Assembly (NCBI GenBank): GCA_002385825.1
Contig: DGEG01000014.1
Span: forward strand, 1 to 7,747
Direction of reading: 5' to 3'
DNA from: Firmicutes bacterium UBA3932
GTDB taxonomy: Bacteria; Bacillota; Clostridia; Peptostreptococcales; Anaerovoracaceae
Length of the DNA: 7,747 nucleotides
Under the pieces are notes generated by a model, which saw only the letters and a program-made list of their open reading frames with translations, ran no database searches and had not been told where the DNA came from. The translations under genes were made by a program, and so were the position numbers. This document shows positions 6,124-7,747 of the stretch, in pieces; the first letter of the stretch is position 1; the number at the start of each line of letters is the position of its first letter.

Positions 6124-7383
6124 ATGAGCAGAAACATGTTTACCATAAAAAAGCTCATAACTCTGGCTGTATGTCTTGCATTCGTTCTTGTCACGGTTAG
6201 CGGATGTTCCACTTATGCCAGCTTTGCGGAAGAGTTTCTGAGTGAAGAAAAGGAAGAGGACATCGTGCGTATCGGCGTTTTTGAACCGCTTTCGGGAAGC
6301 GATGAGGAGGCCGCAAGATTTGAAATTATGGGAATCGAGCTCGCTCACAAGCTCCATCCTACTGTGTTGGGCAAGCGGGTGGAATTGGTCTATGCGGATA
6401 ATAAATCCGAAATCACAGTAGCAGAAACTGCGGCGCAAATGTTGGTGGAAAAAGAAGTAGATGTAGTACTGGGAAGCTACGGCAATGCTCTGAGCATGGC
6501 TGGAGGGCAGTTTTTTCATAAAGCCAGGATTCCGGCCATTGCCATCACCTGCACAAATCCCCTTGTGACAAAAGGAAATCCTTACTACTTTAGAATCAGC
6601 ATCGTGGATTCCTTCCAGGGGGTCATGGCCGCGAAATACGTCTATAACGAACTCGGTTTTTCCAAAGCGGCAGTATTAAAACAGGCAAACGACGATTACG
6701 GCGCAGCACTGTCACAGGAGTTTTCGGACAAGCTGGCCTCCCTGGCTCAGGCTGAAGTGGAAGATGTGATTTTAGCTACGGTAGAGTACAAAAAAGACAC
6801 AGAAGACTACGAAAAACAGCTCCTCCGGATTAAGGCCTCCGGCGCGGAGGTGGTATATCTGCCATGTTCCGCTGAAGAAGGGGCTGAAATTATAAAGCAG
6901 GCAAGGAAACATGGTGTGGATGCGCTGTTCATCGGTACGGATCTCTGGTACGATGAATCTTTTATAGAAACAGGGGGACGAGCTGTTGAAGGTGCCGTCT
7001 TTACAACCTTTTTTGATGCGGAATCTTCAGTAACTGAAAGGACAGAGGAGTTTCTTGCCGCATATCGGGCAGAATATAGAGAAGAGAATACGCCTCATAG
7101 CGCCGTTGCCTTGGGATTTGATGCCTATTTACTGGCTTTGGATGCCATAGAAAGGCATGTGGATATGCAGAAGATGGCGGAAAGGGATCCGGAAGGCGTT
7201 AAGAGTCTCATGCTTCGGGATGTGCTTGCAAGAACCAGAGAATATGTAGGCGCTACGGGAAGCATAAGTTTTGACGAGAACGGGGATCCTATTAAATCTG
7301 TGGTAATGATAACCGTCGAAAACGGAGATTTTAAACATAAAATCACAATTCATCCCGAATGGGAAGAATCAGAAAGCTCATGA
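6124..7383 (+). CDS. LivK-like substrate-binding lipoprotein (periplasmic-binding family 6)
   Basis: 419-residue extracytoplasmic lipoprotein of the branched-chain amino acid-binding (LivJ/LivK) family, which captures amino acids, amides or similar small ligands for an ABC importer. The N-terminus has a basic start, a hydrophobic stretch (residues 11-24) and a lipobox VSGC with the lipidated cysteine at position 28, followed by an acidic linker. Family landmarks: VRIGVFEPLSG (48-58), DVVLGSYGNALSMA (113-126), the second-lobe region NDDYGAALSQEF (189-200), and GTDLWYDESF (271-280), ending in a closing strand-rich section near 375-410. No permease or ATPase gene lies next to it here, so it is either an orphan binding protein or its transporter is elsewhere. 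The ribosome site AAGAGGA is about 12 bases upstream, longer than usual; no better start exists in frame, and ATG 6136 has no site. It is transcribed from P1 and possibly P2, divergently from the broken LytTR gene. Ligand unknown. Confidence 0.9.
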   Translation: MSRNMFTIKKLITLAVCLAFVLVTVSGCSTYASFAEEFLSEEKEEDIVRIGVFEPLSGSDEEAARFEIMGIELAHKLHPTVLGKRVELVYADNKSEITVAETAAQMLVEKEVDVVLGSYGNALSMAGGQFFHKARIPAIAITCTNPLVTKGNPYYFRISIVDSFQGVMAAKYVYNELGFSKAAVLKQANDDYGAALSQEFSDKLASLAQAEVEDVILATVEYKKDTEDYEKQLLRIKASGAEVVYLPCSAEEGAEIIKQARKHGVDALFIGTDLWYDESFIETGGRAVEGAVFTTFFDAESSVTERTEEFLAAYRAEYREENTPHSAVALGFDAYLLALDAIERHVDMQKMAERDPEGVKSLMLRDVLARTREYVGATGSISFDENGDPIKSVVMITVENGDFKHKITIHPEWEESESS

Positions 7384-7404
7384 GACTAAGAAAGGAAAAA
7401 ACAA

Positions 7405-7626
7405 ATGGAAGAAAAATTGAAAGCAGCCATTGAAACAATCAGACCTTTTTTGCAGAGGGATGGCGGAGACGTGGAATTTGTTGCGTATACCGAGGATAAA
7501 ATCGTGCAGGTTAAGCTAAAGGGTGCCTGCCAGGGATGCCCTCATTCGCAGATGACCATTAAAGGCGGTATTGAGAGAATTCTCAAAGAACAGTATCCCG
7601 AAATTGCAGGAGTTGAAGCCGTATAA
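7405..7626 (+). CDS. Stand-alone NifU-like (Nfu) domain Fe-S cluster protein
   Basis: 73-residue cytosolic protein made up of a single NifU C-terminal domain, which holds a labile Fe-S cluster at a CxxC motif and passes it to target apoproteins. Seen: the opening IRPFLQRDGGDVEFV (family consensus iRPxLqxDGGdvel), KLKGACQGCPHSQMTIKGGI with C42 and C45, and the ending YPEIAGVEAV. The length matches the bare domain; there is no N-terminal scaffold or A-type domain. AAAGGA lies eight bases before the ATG. It follows the lipoprotein stop by 21 bases with no terminator between, so co-transcription is likely although no functional link between the two is obvious. Confidence 0.95.
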   Translation: MEEKLKAAIETIRPFLQRDGGDVEFVAYTEDKIVQVKLKGACQGCPHSQMTIKGGIERILKEQYPEIAGVEAV

Positions 7627-7691
7627 ACGGTAATAAAAATATGACACCGACAACACGAACAAGGCGAAATCGGAGAGGAGCAGCGAAGCAT

Positions 7692-7747
7692 ATGAAAAAG
7701 CGGAACCGCATCCTCTATGTTTTATTGCTTGCAACAGCTGTGGCTTT
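7692..7747 (+). CDS. N-terminus of a secreted or membrane protein, cut by the window end
   Basis: Only 18 codons are visible: MKKRNRILYVLLLATAVA, a basic start followed by a hydrophobic run, as in a signal peptide or an N-terminal membrane anchor. The start at 7692 has AGAGGAG 11 bases upstream. An in-frame ATG at 7641 would add an Arg-rich stretch (MTPTTRTRRNRRGAAKH) and lacks a ribosome site. No family can be assigned. It lies about 65 bases after the Nfu gene on the same strand. Confidence 0.6.
   Translation, partial: MKKRNRILYVLLLATAVA

Noticed and set aside
6076..6519. 147-codon minus-strand reading frame over the lipoprotein start
   Set aside because: It is antisense to a well-supported signal-peptide lipoprotein gene, has no recognisable motif, and overlaps the promoters.
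7619..7630. CCGT-ATAA-ACGG hairpin after the Nfu gene as terminator
   Set aside because: Only four base pairs and no T-run; it also overlaps the stop codon.
7641..7691. Arg-rich N-terminal extension of the final gene from ATG 7641
   Set aside because: No ribosome site; the stretch contains the AGAGGAG that serves ATG 7692.

Overview
The window looks like chromosome of an anaerobic, low-to-mid-GC Gram-positive bacterium of the class Clostridia, taken from a short-read (probably metagenomic) assembly. Reasons: purine-rich Shine-Dalgarno sites before almost every gene, sigma-A-like promoters in AT-rich spacers, a stand-alone NifU-like domain protein, a lipobox lipoprotein, and a peptide/amide catabolic gene content. 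This placement is inference; there is no rRNA or marker gene. The first 19 bases are a Nextera transposase mosaic-end adapter, so the contig edge is technical and the first protein has a false start (MCIRDS).

Layout. (1) 21-2207, plus strand: the C-terminal two thirds of an NhaC-family Na+-coupled antiporter, then a complete M20 zinc peptidase/amidohydrolase 18 bases later, clearly one operon, followed by a long imperfect hairpin. (2) 2408-5126, plus strand: a YtcJ-like amidohydrolase and, 13 bases downstream, a SARP/BTAD-type transcriptional regulator, ending in a strong palindromic terminator that serves both strands. (3) 5166-5817, minus strand: a LytTR response regulator that is broken by an internal deletion plus frameshift and has also lost its phospho-acceptor aspartate. 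(4) 5818-6123: a compact divergent control region with back-to-back promoters, one of them a perfect TTGACA-N17-TATAAT. (5) 6124-7626, plus strand: a LivK-like substrate-binding lipoprotein and a 73-residue NifU-domain protein, then the first codons of a gene encoding a membrane or secreted protein that leaves the window.

How it may work together (inference): the antiporter, the M20 hydrolase and the amidohydrolase suggest uptake and hydrolysis of an amide- or peptide-like compound. The SARP-type protein is the likely local regulator, but its ATPase region seems to lack the P-loop half. The convergent LytTR regulator probably once controlled the divergent lipoprotein gene and is now decayed. 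No CRISPR array, tRNA, rRNA or transposase gene was seen. The most unusual signal is regulatory decay: two neighbouring regulators that meet at one terminator both appear to have lost internal segments.
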